Program-made: the position numbers and the translations under genes
Part shown: one piece after another, positions 43,927 through 52,108 of the stretch
Layout: every line of letters begins with the position of its first letter
How positions within the stretch are numbered: the stretch's first letter is position 1
Assembly (NCBI GenBank): GCA_013036995.1
Contig: JAAOXG010000008.1
Span: forward strand, 157,772 to 221,771
Length of the DNA stretch: 64,000 nucleotides
Origin: Lacrimispora defluvii
GTDB taxonomy: Bacteria; Bacillota; Clostridia; Lachnospirales; Lachnospiraceae
Direction of reading: 5' to 3'
The notes under the pieces: generated by a model
Told to the model about the DNA's origin: nothing
Database searches by the model: none
The model's input: only the letters and a program-made list of their open reading frames with translations

Positions 43927-43981
43927 GTTTTTTCTTTTCTACTTAAGATTCTAACGTTATAAAGACTTTTCCATTTAACTG

Positions 43982-44010
43982 TTGACAAATGAATACAAAG
44001 TCCTTATATT
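43982..44010 (+). promoter_or_regulatory. Sigma-A promoter of the ethanolamine operon
   Basis: TTGACA (43982-43987) and TATATT (44005-44010) are separated by 17 bases. It is divergent from the kinase promoter and gives a leader of about 115 bases before eutA. Confidence 0.82.
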
Positions 44011-44043
44011 AATTGTTAATATAAAAACTTCATACGAAATATG

Positions 44044-44088
44044 AAAGACGAAGACGTTTCCTGCCAGGAAATCCCCTTCGTCTTTTTT
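44044..44088 (+). terminator. Leader terminator (attenuator candidate) before eutA
   Basis: AAGACGAAG (44045-44053) pairs with CTTCGTCTT (44076-44084), with an inner TTTCC/GGAAA stem, and runs into TTTTTT. It sits between promoter and start codon, so transcription must pass it to reach eutA. A small hairpin (TTCATA/TATGAA, about 44029-44045) precedes it. Ethanolamine operons of other Firmicutes use EutV antitermination at such sites; the hexaloop signature of those sites is not evident here. Confidence 0.72.
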
Positions 44089-44130
44089 ATTATTCTTTCG
44101 TTTGTGAAGCTGCCGGAAGGAGGTATACGG

Positions 44131-45522
44131 TTGTACAGTATTGGTGTGGATATAGGAACCAGTACAACGGAAATTATTATCAGCAACATTAAGATCTCAA
44201 CCAGGCTGGGACCTTCCCTTCTTCCCACGACTAAAATCGATGAGACTGAGGTTATCTATCGAAGTCCGGTTATCTTCACACCACTGATTTCTAGAGATGC
44301 CATTGATTTTGAACAAATCCGGGAACGGGTAAAGGCGGCTATGAAAGAAAGTGGAATTGATAAGGAGAATATAGAAACCGGAGCCGTCATCATTACGGGG
44401 GAAACAGCCAGAAAGGATAATGCCCGGCAGGTGAATATCTGGTTATCAGAGTATCTGGGAGATTTTGTTGTTGCTACCGCAGGACCAAGGCTGGAAGCGG
44501 TTTTAGCCGGGAAGGGAGCCGGAATCAGCGAAGAATCAAAAAGAAGGAGCAGAAGAATCATTAACCTGGATATCGGCGGGGGAACCTTAAACGCGGCTGT
44601 ATTTGACTCCGGTATGTGTACGGATTCCTTTGCAATGGACATTGGAGGAAGGCTGATAAAACTGGATGACACTGGCGGCGTAACCTATATTTCAGACCGG
44701 ATTGCCCATATAATAACCAGTCATAAACTTGCTATCAGACAGGGAGAATCTGCTGATATCAAAGTGCTGGAACGTTTCTGCGATTATCTGGCAGACTGCT
44801 GCCTTCAGGCACTTGGATTATGCGAAATGAATGAGGATACTCTCCCGTTATACATCACAGATTTCACCATTCCAAAGAATCTTGATTTTATATCCATATC
44901 CGGTGGAGTGGGCGAATACGTGGGATCATTAAACGAAATGAAAGACCAGGCAGAATGGTTTCAGTATGGAGACATCGGCCCTTTGCTTGGAATCAAAATT
45001 ACTCAGGCTCTTGCACCATATAAGAGCAGACTTATCATTCCGGAGGAAAAAATAAGGGCAACCGTAATCGGAGCAGGAAACCACGCTCTGTCCGTCAGTG
45101 GAAGTACGGTGGGTGTTGAACCCTCTATATTACCTATGCGGAATATTCCCATAGTGAAATGCCCGGCAGTTGCCAGCCAGTGGGAGGATGTATATAGAAG
45201 TACCAGACCTCTTATGGAGCTTTATGAGGATGAGGTTCTTGCAGTGAGTATAAAAGGGGAAAAAAGTCCCGGATATGGAGAAATTAAACTTCTTGCAGAT
45301 CAGATCGCCAGACTTTATGAGGGATTAAATAGTCCTGTAATTGTGCTTTTAAAAGAAGACTTTGCAAAAGCACTGAGTCAGATGATCCGGATTCATACGC
45401 CGTGCAGCAAACCGGTTATCTGCCTGGATCAGATTCAGGTTGAGGAGGGGGATTACATAGATATCGGATCACCGGTTGGAAGCGCGGTACCCGTTGTGAT
45501 TAAAACATTAGTGTATCAATAA
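44131..45522 (+). CDS. eutA: Ethanolamine ammonia-lyase reactivating factor EutA
   Basis: A 463-residue ATPase of the actin/Hsp70 fold that exchanges damaged cobalamin in ethanolamine ammonia-lyase for fresh cofactor. Motifs are SIGVDIGTSTTEI at the N-terminus, INLDIGGGTLNAAVF and ISGGVGEYVG. The open frame extends to 44041, but that part lies inside the leader terminator; TTG at 44131-44133 is chosen because GGAAGGAGGT is just upstream and the conserved N-terminus begins there. It is the first gene of eutA-permease-eutB-eutC. Confidence 0.93.
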   Translation: MYSIGVDIGTSTTEIIISNIKISTRLGPSLLPTTKIDETEVIYRSPVIFTPLISRDAIDFEQIRERVKAAMKESGIDKENIETGAVIITGETARKDNARQVNIWLSEYLGDFVVATAGPRLEAVLAGKGAGISEESKRRSRRIINLDIGGGTLNAAVFDSGMCTDSFAMDIGGRLIKLDDTGGVTYISDRIAHIITSHKLAIRQGESADIKVLERFCDYLADCCLQALGLCEMNEDTLPLYITDFTIPKNLDFISISGGVGEYVGSLNEMKDQAEWFQYGDIGPLLGIKITQALAPYKSRLIIPEEKIRATVIGAGNHALSVSGSTVGVEPSILPMRNIPIVKCPAVASQWEDVYRSTRPLMELYEDEVLAVSIKGEKSPGYGEIKLLADQIARLYEGLNSPVIVLLKEDFAKALSQMIRIHTPCSKPVICLDQIQVEEGDYIDIGSPVGSAVPVVIKTLVYQ

Positions 45523-45550
45523 AAACAAGAAAAATCAGGAGGATTCCATT

Positions 45551-46879
45551 ATGGAAGAAAAAAATTTGAACAAAGCTCTAACACCGGTTAAGCTATGGGC
45601 GATTATTGTAGGTGCAGTTGTATCCGGTATGTATTTTGGCTGGAATTACCTGTTTGAAAAGACTAATTTTACAGGAGCTTTAATTGCAACATTCATCGTC
45701 ACACTTTTTTATGTCTCTTTTGTCTTTTGTTACTCTGAGCTGGCAACAGCCATCCCGTCTGCAGCTGGTCCAACCGCATATGCAGAAAAATCATTCGGCA
45801 AGTTCGCCGGTTTTATAGCCGGTTTCTCCATACTCCTTGAGTATATCTTTGCAACACCAGGAATTGCACTTTCCATCGGTGCATATGTTCATGGACTGCT
45901 TCCTGTTATTCCGGCAAATATCGCTGCTATCACTGCCTTTTGTATCTTTGTTTTTATCAATATCAAGGGAATTGAATCTGCCGCCATCGTCAGTGTGATT
46001 GTTACTGCAGTGGCGATTCTTGGAGTAGCTGTTTATTTTATACTTGGAATTCCAACCGTAGATGTACACGGCCTGTTCTCTTCCGGAGCTTCCATGAACG
46101 GCATGCACGGCATATTTGCTGCCATTCCATTTGTGGTTTGGTTTTATCTGGCTGTGGAGTCAGGAGCAATGGGGGCGGAAGAATGTAAAAATCCGCAAAA
46201 AGACATACCAAAAGCATTTATATCCGGAATCGGCGCACTGGTTGTTATGGCAGTTGCTGTACTTATTGTTACTGCCGGAAACTCTGCCGCGGATTTATCT
46301 GCTGTTGCCTCCACCGATAATCCACTTCCGGCCATTTTATCAAAAGTCTATGGTGAAAATTCATTCCTTGTAAAATTAGTGGGATTTTTTGGATTATTCG
46401 GTCTGGCTGCCAGTCTTCATGGAATTATGATTGGATATTCCAGGCAGGCATACGCCATGTCCAGAAGCGGTTATCTTCCAAAAGCACTTTCAAATCTTGA
46501 TAAAAATGGTACTCCGGTCTTTGCTCTTGTGAGCACCAGTCTCATTGGTCTCTTTTTTGTAATCACTGGAAATGTAGGCAGCCTGGTTGTTTTCTCCTGC
46601 ATCGGTTCGTCAGTAATGGCAGTTTTATCCATTGCCTCCTGGTTTGTTCTCAGGAAAACAGAGCCGTCACTGGCACGCCCATACCGGTTAAAATCCGCAT
46701 TGATTCCGACCATTGCAGCAATTACCTGTGCAGTAGTCGTAGTTGCCCTCGTCGTCTCCCAGGCCTCTCTTTTGTTCCTGGCTGCCATTGTTTATGCTGC
46801 CGCTATTCTTTATTACCTTGTAAAAGACAAGGTTTTTGCAAATGGATTTGTATCCGCAGAAAATGAAATGGAAGCATAG
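45551..46879 (+). CDS. eat: Ethanolamine permease, APC family
   Basis: A 442-residue amino acid/polyamine/organocation transporter with about twelve membrane segments. AAGPTAYAEKSFGKFAGFIAGF and the FYLAVESGAMGAEECKNPQKDIPKA stretch are characteristic of ethanolamine permeases of the Eat type. It lies between eutA and eutB, which supports ethanolamine as substrate. AGGAGG precedes the ATG. This proton-linked importer differs from EutH, which is used in loci with microcompartments. Confidence 0.9.
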   Translation: MEEKNLNKALTPVKLWAIIVGAVVSGMYFGWNYLFEKTNFTGALIATFIVTLFYVSFVFCYSELATAIPSAAGPTAYAEKSFGKFAGFIAGFSILLEYIFATPGIALSIGAYVHGLLPVIPANIAAITAFCIFVFINIKGIESAAIVSVIVTAVAILGVAVYFILGIPTVDVHGLFSSGASMNGMHGIFAAIPFVVWFYLAVESGAMGAEECKNPQKDIPKAFISGIGALVVMAVAVLIVTAGNSAADLSAVASTDNPLPAILSKVYGENSFLVKLVGFFGLFGLAASLHGIMIGYSRQAYAMSRSGYLPKALSNLDKNGTPVFALVSTSLIGLFFVITGNVGSLVVFSCIGSSVMAVLSIASWFVLRKTEPSLARPYRLKSALIPTIAAITCAVVVVALVVSQASLLFLAAIVYAAAILYYLVKDKVFANGFVSAENEMEA

Positions 46880-46891
46880 GAGGCCGAGAAG

Positions 46892-48259
46892 GTGAAATTA
46901 AAGACAAGATTATTCGGTAAAACCTACGAATTTCGTTCCGTCAGGGAAGTCCTGGCAAAAGCGAATGAAGAAAAATCCGGTGATACACTGGCTGGAATTG
47001 CAGCGGCAGATGCAGCAGAACGCATTGCTGCCAAAGTTGTACTTGCCGATTTATCCGTTTCCGATTTACGGAACCATCCGGTAGTTGATTATGAAACCGA
47101 TGAAGTCACAAGAGTCATTCAGGATGGAGTGGATGAGGAAGCCTATAAAAAAATCAAATCCATAACCCTTGGAGAACTGCGGGAATTTATTCTGGCCTCT
47201 CCTGCTGCTGCCATTGAAGAAATTCGTGATGGTCTCACTGCTGAGGTAATAGCAGGTGTGACAAAGCTGATGAGCAATCTTGACATTATTGTGGCTTCTA
47301 AAAAGCTGATTGTTCCCGCTACCTGCAATACAACAATCGGTCTTCCGGGAACCCTTGCCTCCAGACTGCAACCAAATCATCCCACAGACAGCTTTGAAGG
47401 GGTTATGGCATCTGTGTTTGAAGGAATTTCCTATGCAAATGGCGATGCATTGATCGGTTTAAATCCTGCCATAGATACTGTGGAGCAGACGGATAAAATT
47501 CTGCGGGCTTTCCGTGATTTTATGGATCAATGGCAGATTCCTACCCAGAACTGCGTCCTTTCCCACGTGACCACCCAGATGGAGGCTTTAAAAAAGGGCA
47601 GTCCTATGGATTTAATGTTTCAATCCATTGCCGGATCACAGATCTCCAATACGGCATTTGGAATCAGCACTGCCTTAATGGATGAGGCTTATGAACTGAT
47701 GAAGGAAAAGAAAAGCTCCAAAGGTCCCAACTTCATGTATTTTGAAACAGGTCAGGGGTCTGAACTTTCCTCAGAAGGTCATCATGATGCAGATCAGCTG
47801 GTAATGGAAGCAAGATGCTACGGATTTGCCAAACGTTACCACCCTTACTGTGTCAATACCGTTGTAGGTTTTATCGGACCGGAATATTTATATGACGGAG
47901 CTCAGGTAATCCGGGCCGGACTGGAAGATCATTTTATGGGAAAACTCACCGGTATCCCCATGGGCTGCGATGTCTGTTATACCAATCATATGAAAGCCAG
48001 TCAGAATGACCTGGAAAACTTAGGTGTCCTCCTTGCCAGCGCCGGTGTCAATTATGTAATGGGAATACCGGCAGGGGATGATATTATGCTGATGTATCAG
48101 TCATCCAGTTATCATGACGCGGCAGCCTTTCGGGAAACAAGCGGAAAACGACCCATGAGAGAATTTGAAAAACGCATGGAGGAACTGGGTATTATGGAAG
48201 ACGGACAACTGACGGAACGCGCCGGTGATCCCTCTATTTTCACACAGGAGGTGAAGTAA
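46892..48259 (+). CDS. eutB: Ethanolamine ammonia-lyase large subunit
   Basis: A 455-residue catalytic subunit of the adenosylcobalamin-dependent lyase that converts ethanolamine to acetaldehyde and ammonia. The N-terminus MKLKTRLFGKTYEFRSVREV and the TIM-barrel motifs (CNTTIGLPGTLASRLQPNHPTD, YFETGQGSELSSEGHHDADQ, GCDVCYTNHMKA) are those of EutB. The start is GTG with AGGAGG upstream. The length is standard. The stop touches the start of eutC. Confidence 0.97.
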   Translation: MKLKTRLFGKTYEFRSVREVLAKANEEKSGDTLAGIAAADAAERIAAKVVLADLSVSDLRNHPVVDYETDEVTRVIQDGVDEEAYKKIKSITLGELREFILASPAAAIEEIRDGLTAEVIAGVTKLMSNLDIIVASKKLIVPATCNTTIGLPGTLASRLQPNHPTDSFEGVMASVFEGISYANGDALIGLNPAIDTVEQTDKILRAFRDFMDQWQIPTQNCVLSHVTTQMEALKKGSPMDLMFQSIAGSQISNTAFGISTALMDEAYELMKEKKSSKGPNFMYFETGQGSELSSEGHHDADQLVMEARCYGFAKRYHPYCVNTVVGFIGPEYLYDGAQVIRAGLEDHFMGKLTGIPMGCDVCYTNHMKASQNDLENLGVLLASAGVNYVMGIPAGDDIMLMYQSSSYHDAAAFRETSGKRPMREFEKRMEELGIMEDGQLTERAGDPSIFTQEVK

Positions 48260-49030
48260 ATGGATCAGGATCTTGTAAGGGATATCTCTTCCCTTGATTT
48301 AACAGAACGGGTAACAATTAACCATCCGGCAGACGTTCAGTCCTGTGTCAATTTAAAGAAGACGACGGCTGCAAGAATCTGTGTGGGCAAGGCAGGGACC
48401 AGGCTGAAGACGGAAACCTATCTCCGCTTTCGTGCTGATCATGCTGTCGCCATGGATGCAGTCTGGTCAGAGGTGGATGAAAAAGTGGTGGATCAGCTGG
48501 GATTTTTAAAGGTTCAGAGCTTATGCAAAAATAAAGATGAATATATAACAAGGCCGGATCTTGGAAGACGTTTTTCCGATGAAACCCTGAAAATAATCAG
48601 GGAAAACTGCAGACACGATGCAGATGTGCAGATTATCGCAGGTGACGGTCTTAGTTCTCCTGCAATTACCAGTAATCTTCCGGATATTTATCCCATGCTT
48701 ATGGATGGACTGAAAGAAAAAGGCTATACGACAGGTGATCCAGTCTTTGTTAAATTTGCAAGGGTTGCCACTATGGACCGGATCAGTGAAGCATTACATG
48801 CGAAAATCACCATTATTCTTATAGGAGAAAGACCTGGTCTTGCAACTGGAGAAAGTTTAAGTGCCTATATGGCATATGAATCAAGTACGAAAAAGCCGGA
48901 ATCCCAGAGAACGGTGGTTTCCAATATTCATAAGAACGGAATGCCGCCGGTAGAGGCCGGAGCACAGATTATATCCATTGTAGATGCGATGATGGAAGCA
49001 AAAACCAGCGGGATTGATTTAAAATTATAA
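48260..49030 (+). CDS. eutC: Ethanolamine ammonia-lyase small subunit
   Basis: A 256-residue small subunit that binds the cobalamin base side with EutB. Motifs include ARICVGKAGTRLKTETYLRFRADHAVAMDAV near the N-terminus, VQIIAGDGLSSPAI, and LIGERPGLATGESLSAYMAYE. AGGAGGTGAAGTAA of the eutB end supplies the ribosome binding site. It is followed by a strong hairpin, and no further ethanolamine genes (aldehyde dehydrogenase, shell proteins) follow. Confidence 0.96.
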   Translation: MDQDLVRDISSLDLTERVTINHPADVQSCVNLKKTTAARICVGKAGTRLKTETYLRFRADHAVAMDAVWSEVDEKVVDQLGFLKVQSLCKNKDEYITRPDLGRRFSDETLKIIRENCRHDADVQIIAGDGLSSPAITSNLPDIYPMLMDGLKEKGYTTGDPVFVKFARVATMDRISEALHAKITIILIGERPGLATGESLSAYMAYESSTKKPESQRTVVSNIHKNGMPPVEAGAQIISIVDAMMEAKTSGIDLKL

Positions 49031-49036
49031 CCACAT

Positions 49037-49084
49037 GTCAGGCGGGGTACGGATTCCTTTTAAGGAACTCATACCCCGCCTGAC
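49037..49084. terminator. Large hairpin terminator after eutC
   Basis: GTCAGGCGGGGTA and TACCCCGCCTGAC form a perfect 13-base stem extended by GATTCC/GGAACT. It lies between eutC and the convergent flavodoxin/ferredoxin gene and likely ends both transcripts, although the T-runs are short. Confidence 0.82.
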
Positions 49085-49089
49085 GTTCG

Positions 49090-49956
49090 TTATTGTAAAT
49101 AGTCACTAACGCCCTTCCAGGCACCCTTTAAATGAAACTCAGACTGTTTCTCACTCATATCCTCTGACTCCTGTTTTTTATACTTCTGCAGATGAAAACC
49201 GTCTTTTAAAACTGCAGAGGTTAAGATTCTCGGTTTCAGTACATGAACCGGACAGGAATAGATGCATCTTAAGCACAAAATACAACGAAAACCGAATTTG
49301 GGAATTCCCTGATCCATTTTAATGTTCCGGACCGGGCACTTTTGTGAACATTTCCCACAATGAGTGCATTGTGATGAGGGGTGTATGGAAGCCCCAAAAA
49401 ATCTTGCACCCAGATGCTCTCCTTTTCCAAGCATTGCAAGAAAACGATCCTGGGGCTTTCCCATCAGAAAATGATGTTCACCGTTCAGAATATCTTCAAT
49501 CATTTCTTTTGTTTTTTCCGGTAATATGCGTAATAATTGCTGATTAATTTCATCTCCTGCATTGGTACCGAAATTAGACGGCATTACCATCATTTTTTCA
49601 TAGATCAGATGATATCCCTTTTTCTTTAACATCCGTCTGCAGGCCATGGTGCAGGCTGTATTGGGTGAGATATCCCCTCCTCCGGACACAGGTACGATCA
49701 CAACCATGGTGCGGCTGGATTTGGGAAGGCCTTTGATCCATTTTTCAGTAATAGACGCCAGCCGAAAAGCATATACAGGCGAAAATATCACAAGGAGATC
49801 CGGCGGTTTTAGATTTCCCGGATCATGATTTTCCAGACTGACGGTTTTGCTTTCCAACCCCTTCTTTGCCAATTGTTGTGCGAAACACAGACAGACTTCC
49901 TTTGTACAACCAGTCCCTGAAAAATAAGCCAGGGTGATTTTTTTTGGTTTTAACAA
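49090..49956 (-). CDS. EFR1-type flavodoxin/ferredoxin fusion protein
   Basis: A 288-residue redox protein of the same design as the one at 537-1310. The flavodoxin-like part begins ITLAYFSGTGCTKEV; the ferredoxin part near residues 200-250 has CTHCGKCSQKCP and CILCLRCIYSCP for two 4Fe-4S clusters. The start was set at TTG 49954-49956 because AGAGGGGG lies seven bases before it; the frame runs on to another TTG at 49980. It is divergent from the DUF1858-type trio and might share function with it, but this is only positional. Confidence 0.83.
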   Translation of the reverse strand: MLKPKKITLAYFSGTGCTKEVCLCFAQQLAKKGLESKTVSLENHDPGNLKPPDLLVIFSPVYAFRLASITEKWIKGLPKSSRTMVVIVPVSGGGDISPNTACTMACRRMLKKKGYHLIYEKMMVMPSNFGTNAGDEINQQLLRILPEKTKEMIEDILNGEHHFLMGKPQDRFLAMLGKGEHLGARFFGASIHPSSQCTHCGKCSQKCPVRNIKMDQGIPKFGFRCILCLRCIYSCPVHVLKPRILTSAVLKDGFHLQKYKKQESEDMSEKQSEFHLKGAWKGVSDYLQ

Positions 49957-50156
49957 TGTAATTCCCCCTCTGCGAATCAAATTTTTATGAATTCATCATA
50001 CTATCTGAGTAATGAAAAAGATAGTGCCTTAACAAGAAATAATATCAAAACTATTTGAAATTAGTTGTTTTTACAACAAACAAAACAGAGAAACTATGAT
50101 ATGATAAACGTAATTTCAGAAACCAACTTACAATTAACATAGAGAAAGGAAACATT

Positions 50157-51410
50157 ATGTCAAATTATTTTAAAGCTTCTGATACGATCTTTCATATTAC
50201 GGAAACCTATCCGGAAACCATTGAAGTATTTATTGCCAATGGTTTTGAGAATTTAAGCAATCCCGTTATGCGCAGAACTCTTGGTAAAACCATTTCTTTA
50301 GAAACAGCATTGGCTATGAGAAAGGTAAACCAGGAACTTTTTATAAAGAAACTGGAGGAAGTAATTGGTCAGAAGGCGCCCAGCCTGACGGACGGCCTCA
50401 CTCCTGCACAATCAGAGAATAAAGGGGATATCCGTATCGAAGGCGTACTGCCCTGCCCCATCCGCATCCCTCTTTTAGAAAAATTCGAATCCTGGCTTGA
50501 GGAAAATAAAGACTCTCTTGGATATGAGGTGGAGTACCATTTAAAATCTGCAAACCTGGGACTTGATGATGTAAAGGACCGGGTTATTTTAGCAGACGGA
50601 AATCCTGACGGCCTGTCAGACCTTTATCTTTCAGCCGGTTTTGACTTATTCTTTGACAAAAAGATGATTGGCGGTTATCAGGATTTAGGCGTATTTGAGG
50701 ATCTTTCCGGTATGGAGCATTTAAACCCTGATCTTGATAATGAGAACTTATCACTGAAGGATCCACAAAACCAGTATGCCATCATCGGAATTGTTCCTGC
50801 CGTTTTCATGGTTAATACCAATGTATTAGGAGACCGCCCATTTCCTGAGAGCTGGGCAGATTTAATGAAGCCGGAGTTTGAAAACAGCATCAGCCTTCCC
50901 ATGAAGGATCTGGATATGTTTAATGCATTTTTGCTTCACATCTACCGCTTTTATGGGGAAGAAGGAATCGAAAAGATGGGGAAAGCCCTCTTACAGAGCA
51001 TGCATCCGGCTCAGATGATCAAATCCCACAAGTTAAAGGATGGAAATAAGATTCCCGCCATTACAGTTGCACCCTATTTCTTTGCAAGCATGACAGATGA
51101 GAAAAGCCCTATGCGTCCGGTGTGGCCAAAGGACGGAGCCATAATCAGTCCGATTTTCCTGCTGGCAAAATCAAAGAATAAGGATAAGGTAAAACCTTTC
51201 GTTGATCTTTTATATTCAAAAGATATTGGAGATATTCTTTCCTCCAACGGAAAATTTCCGTCTACCAATCCCCTGGTGGACAATCAGCTGAAACCCGAAC
51301 AGAATTTCATGTGGATAGGCTGGGATTTTATACACAACAATGATATTGGAGAATTAATCAAAAAAATAGAAAAGCTGTTCTTTGCGGCTGCTCAGAAGGA
51401 GTTCTTATGA
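50157..51410 (+). CDS. Cytoplasmic solute-binding-like protein with N-terminal DUF1858-like domain
   Basis: A 417-residue protein. Residues 1-70 (ITETYPETIEVFIANGFENL) form a small helical domain like DUF1858. From about 95 on, the fold is that of an iron/polyamine-type solute-binding protein (EGVLPCPIRIPLLEKFESWL, PESWADLMKPEFENSISLP, AIISPIFLLAKSKNKDKVKPFVDLLYS). There is no signal peptide or lipobox, so a secreted role is unlikely. It is the first gene of a three-gene operon, overlapping the GTPase gene by four bases. I know no characterised function; binding of a metal, oxyanion or cofactor inside the cell is a guess. Confidence 0.75.
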   Translation: MSNYFKASDTIFHITETYPETIEVFIANGFENLSNPVMRRTLGKTISLETALAMRKVNQELFIKKLEEVIGQKAPSLTDGLTPAQSENKGDIRIEGVLPCPIRIPLLEKFESWLEENKDSLGYEVEYHLKSANLGLDDVKDRVILADGNPDGLSDLYLSAGFDLFFDKKMIGGYQDLGVFEDLSGMEHLNPDLDNENLSLKDPQNQYAIIGIVPAVFMVNTNVLGDRPFPESWADLMKPEFENSISLPMKDLDMFNAFLLHIYRFYGEEGIEKMGKALLQSMHPAQMIKSHKLKDGNKIPAITVAPYFFASMTDEKSPMRPVWPKDGAIISPIFLLAKSKNKDKVKPFVDLLYSKDIGDILSSNGKFPSTNPLVDNQLKPEQNFMWIGWDFIHNNDIGELIKKIEKLFFAAAQKEFL

Positions 51411-52108
51411 ATCTGATTGTATTTTCAGGACCGCCCTCTTCCGGTAAGACATCGGTCATTTTAAAAACGATTTCTTCCTTTCATGATAAGAACATTAAAG
51501 TGGGCGTGGTGAAATTTGACTGTCTTTATACAGACGATGACGTTGCCTATGAAAAAGCCGGAATCCCTGTGAAAAAGGGCTTATCCGGTGCTTTATGCCC
51601 GGATCACTTCTTTGCTTCCAATATAGAAGAGGTGGTTAACTGGGGAAATGAAGAAAAGCTCGATCTGCTAATTACAGAATCGGCAGGACTTTGTAACCGC
51701 TGTTCCCCATATTTAAAAGAGGTAAAGGGAGTTTGTGTGATCGACAACTTATCCGGTATTAATACCCCGAAAAAGATCGGACCTATGTTAAAAGCTGCCG
51801 ATTTTGTGGTGATTACCAAGGGAGACATTGTTTCCCAGGCAGAACGGGAGGTATTTGCTTCCTGTGTCAGCTCTGTAAATCCAAGAGCCATTACCATGCA
51901 TGTGAATGGGCTGACCGGGCAGGGAGCTTACGAACTGGCAAGCCTTCTTTATGATGAAAACCAGAACATTCAGACTGTCCAGGGAATGCAGCTCCGTTTT
52001 CCCATGCCTTCCGCCCTGTGCTCCTATTGTCTTGGCGAAACAAGAATCGGAGAAGCCTATCAGATGGGTAATGTAAAGAAAATTGATTTAGGCGGTGATA
52101 AAAAATGA
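51407..52108 (+). CDS. HypB/UreG-like P-loop GTPase
   Basis: A 233-residue SIMIBI-class P-loop NTPase. Walker A is GPPSSGKTS at 8-16; LLITESAGLC holds the Walker B-like acidic region; ITKGD is the guanine-specificity motif (TKxD). Cysteines that could bind metal occur in FDCLY, ESAGLCNRCSPY and near the C-terminus in CSYC. HypB and UreG relatives deliver nickel and other G3E-like proteins handle zinc or cobalamin enzymes, so a metal or cofactor delivery role is plausible. It overlaps both neighbours by four bases, so the three proteins are made together. Confidence 0.78.
   Translation: MNLIVFSGPPSSGKTSVILKTISSFHDKNIKVGVVKFDCLYTDDDVAYEKAGIPVKKGLSGALCPDHFFASNIEEVVNWGNEEKLDLLITESAGLCNRCSPYLKEVKGVCVIDNLSGINTPKKIGPMLKAADFVVITKGDIVSQAEREVFASCVSSVNPRAITMHVNGLTGQGAYELASLLYDENQNIQTVQGMQLRFPMPSALCSYCLGETRIGEAYQMGNVKKIDLGGDKK

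Noticed and set aside
44011..44130. Cobalamin riboswitch or EutV two-hairpin target before eutA
   Set aside because: No B12-box words are present, and the hairpin loops do not show the expected hexaloops with A1 and G4.
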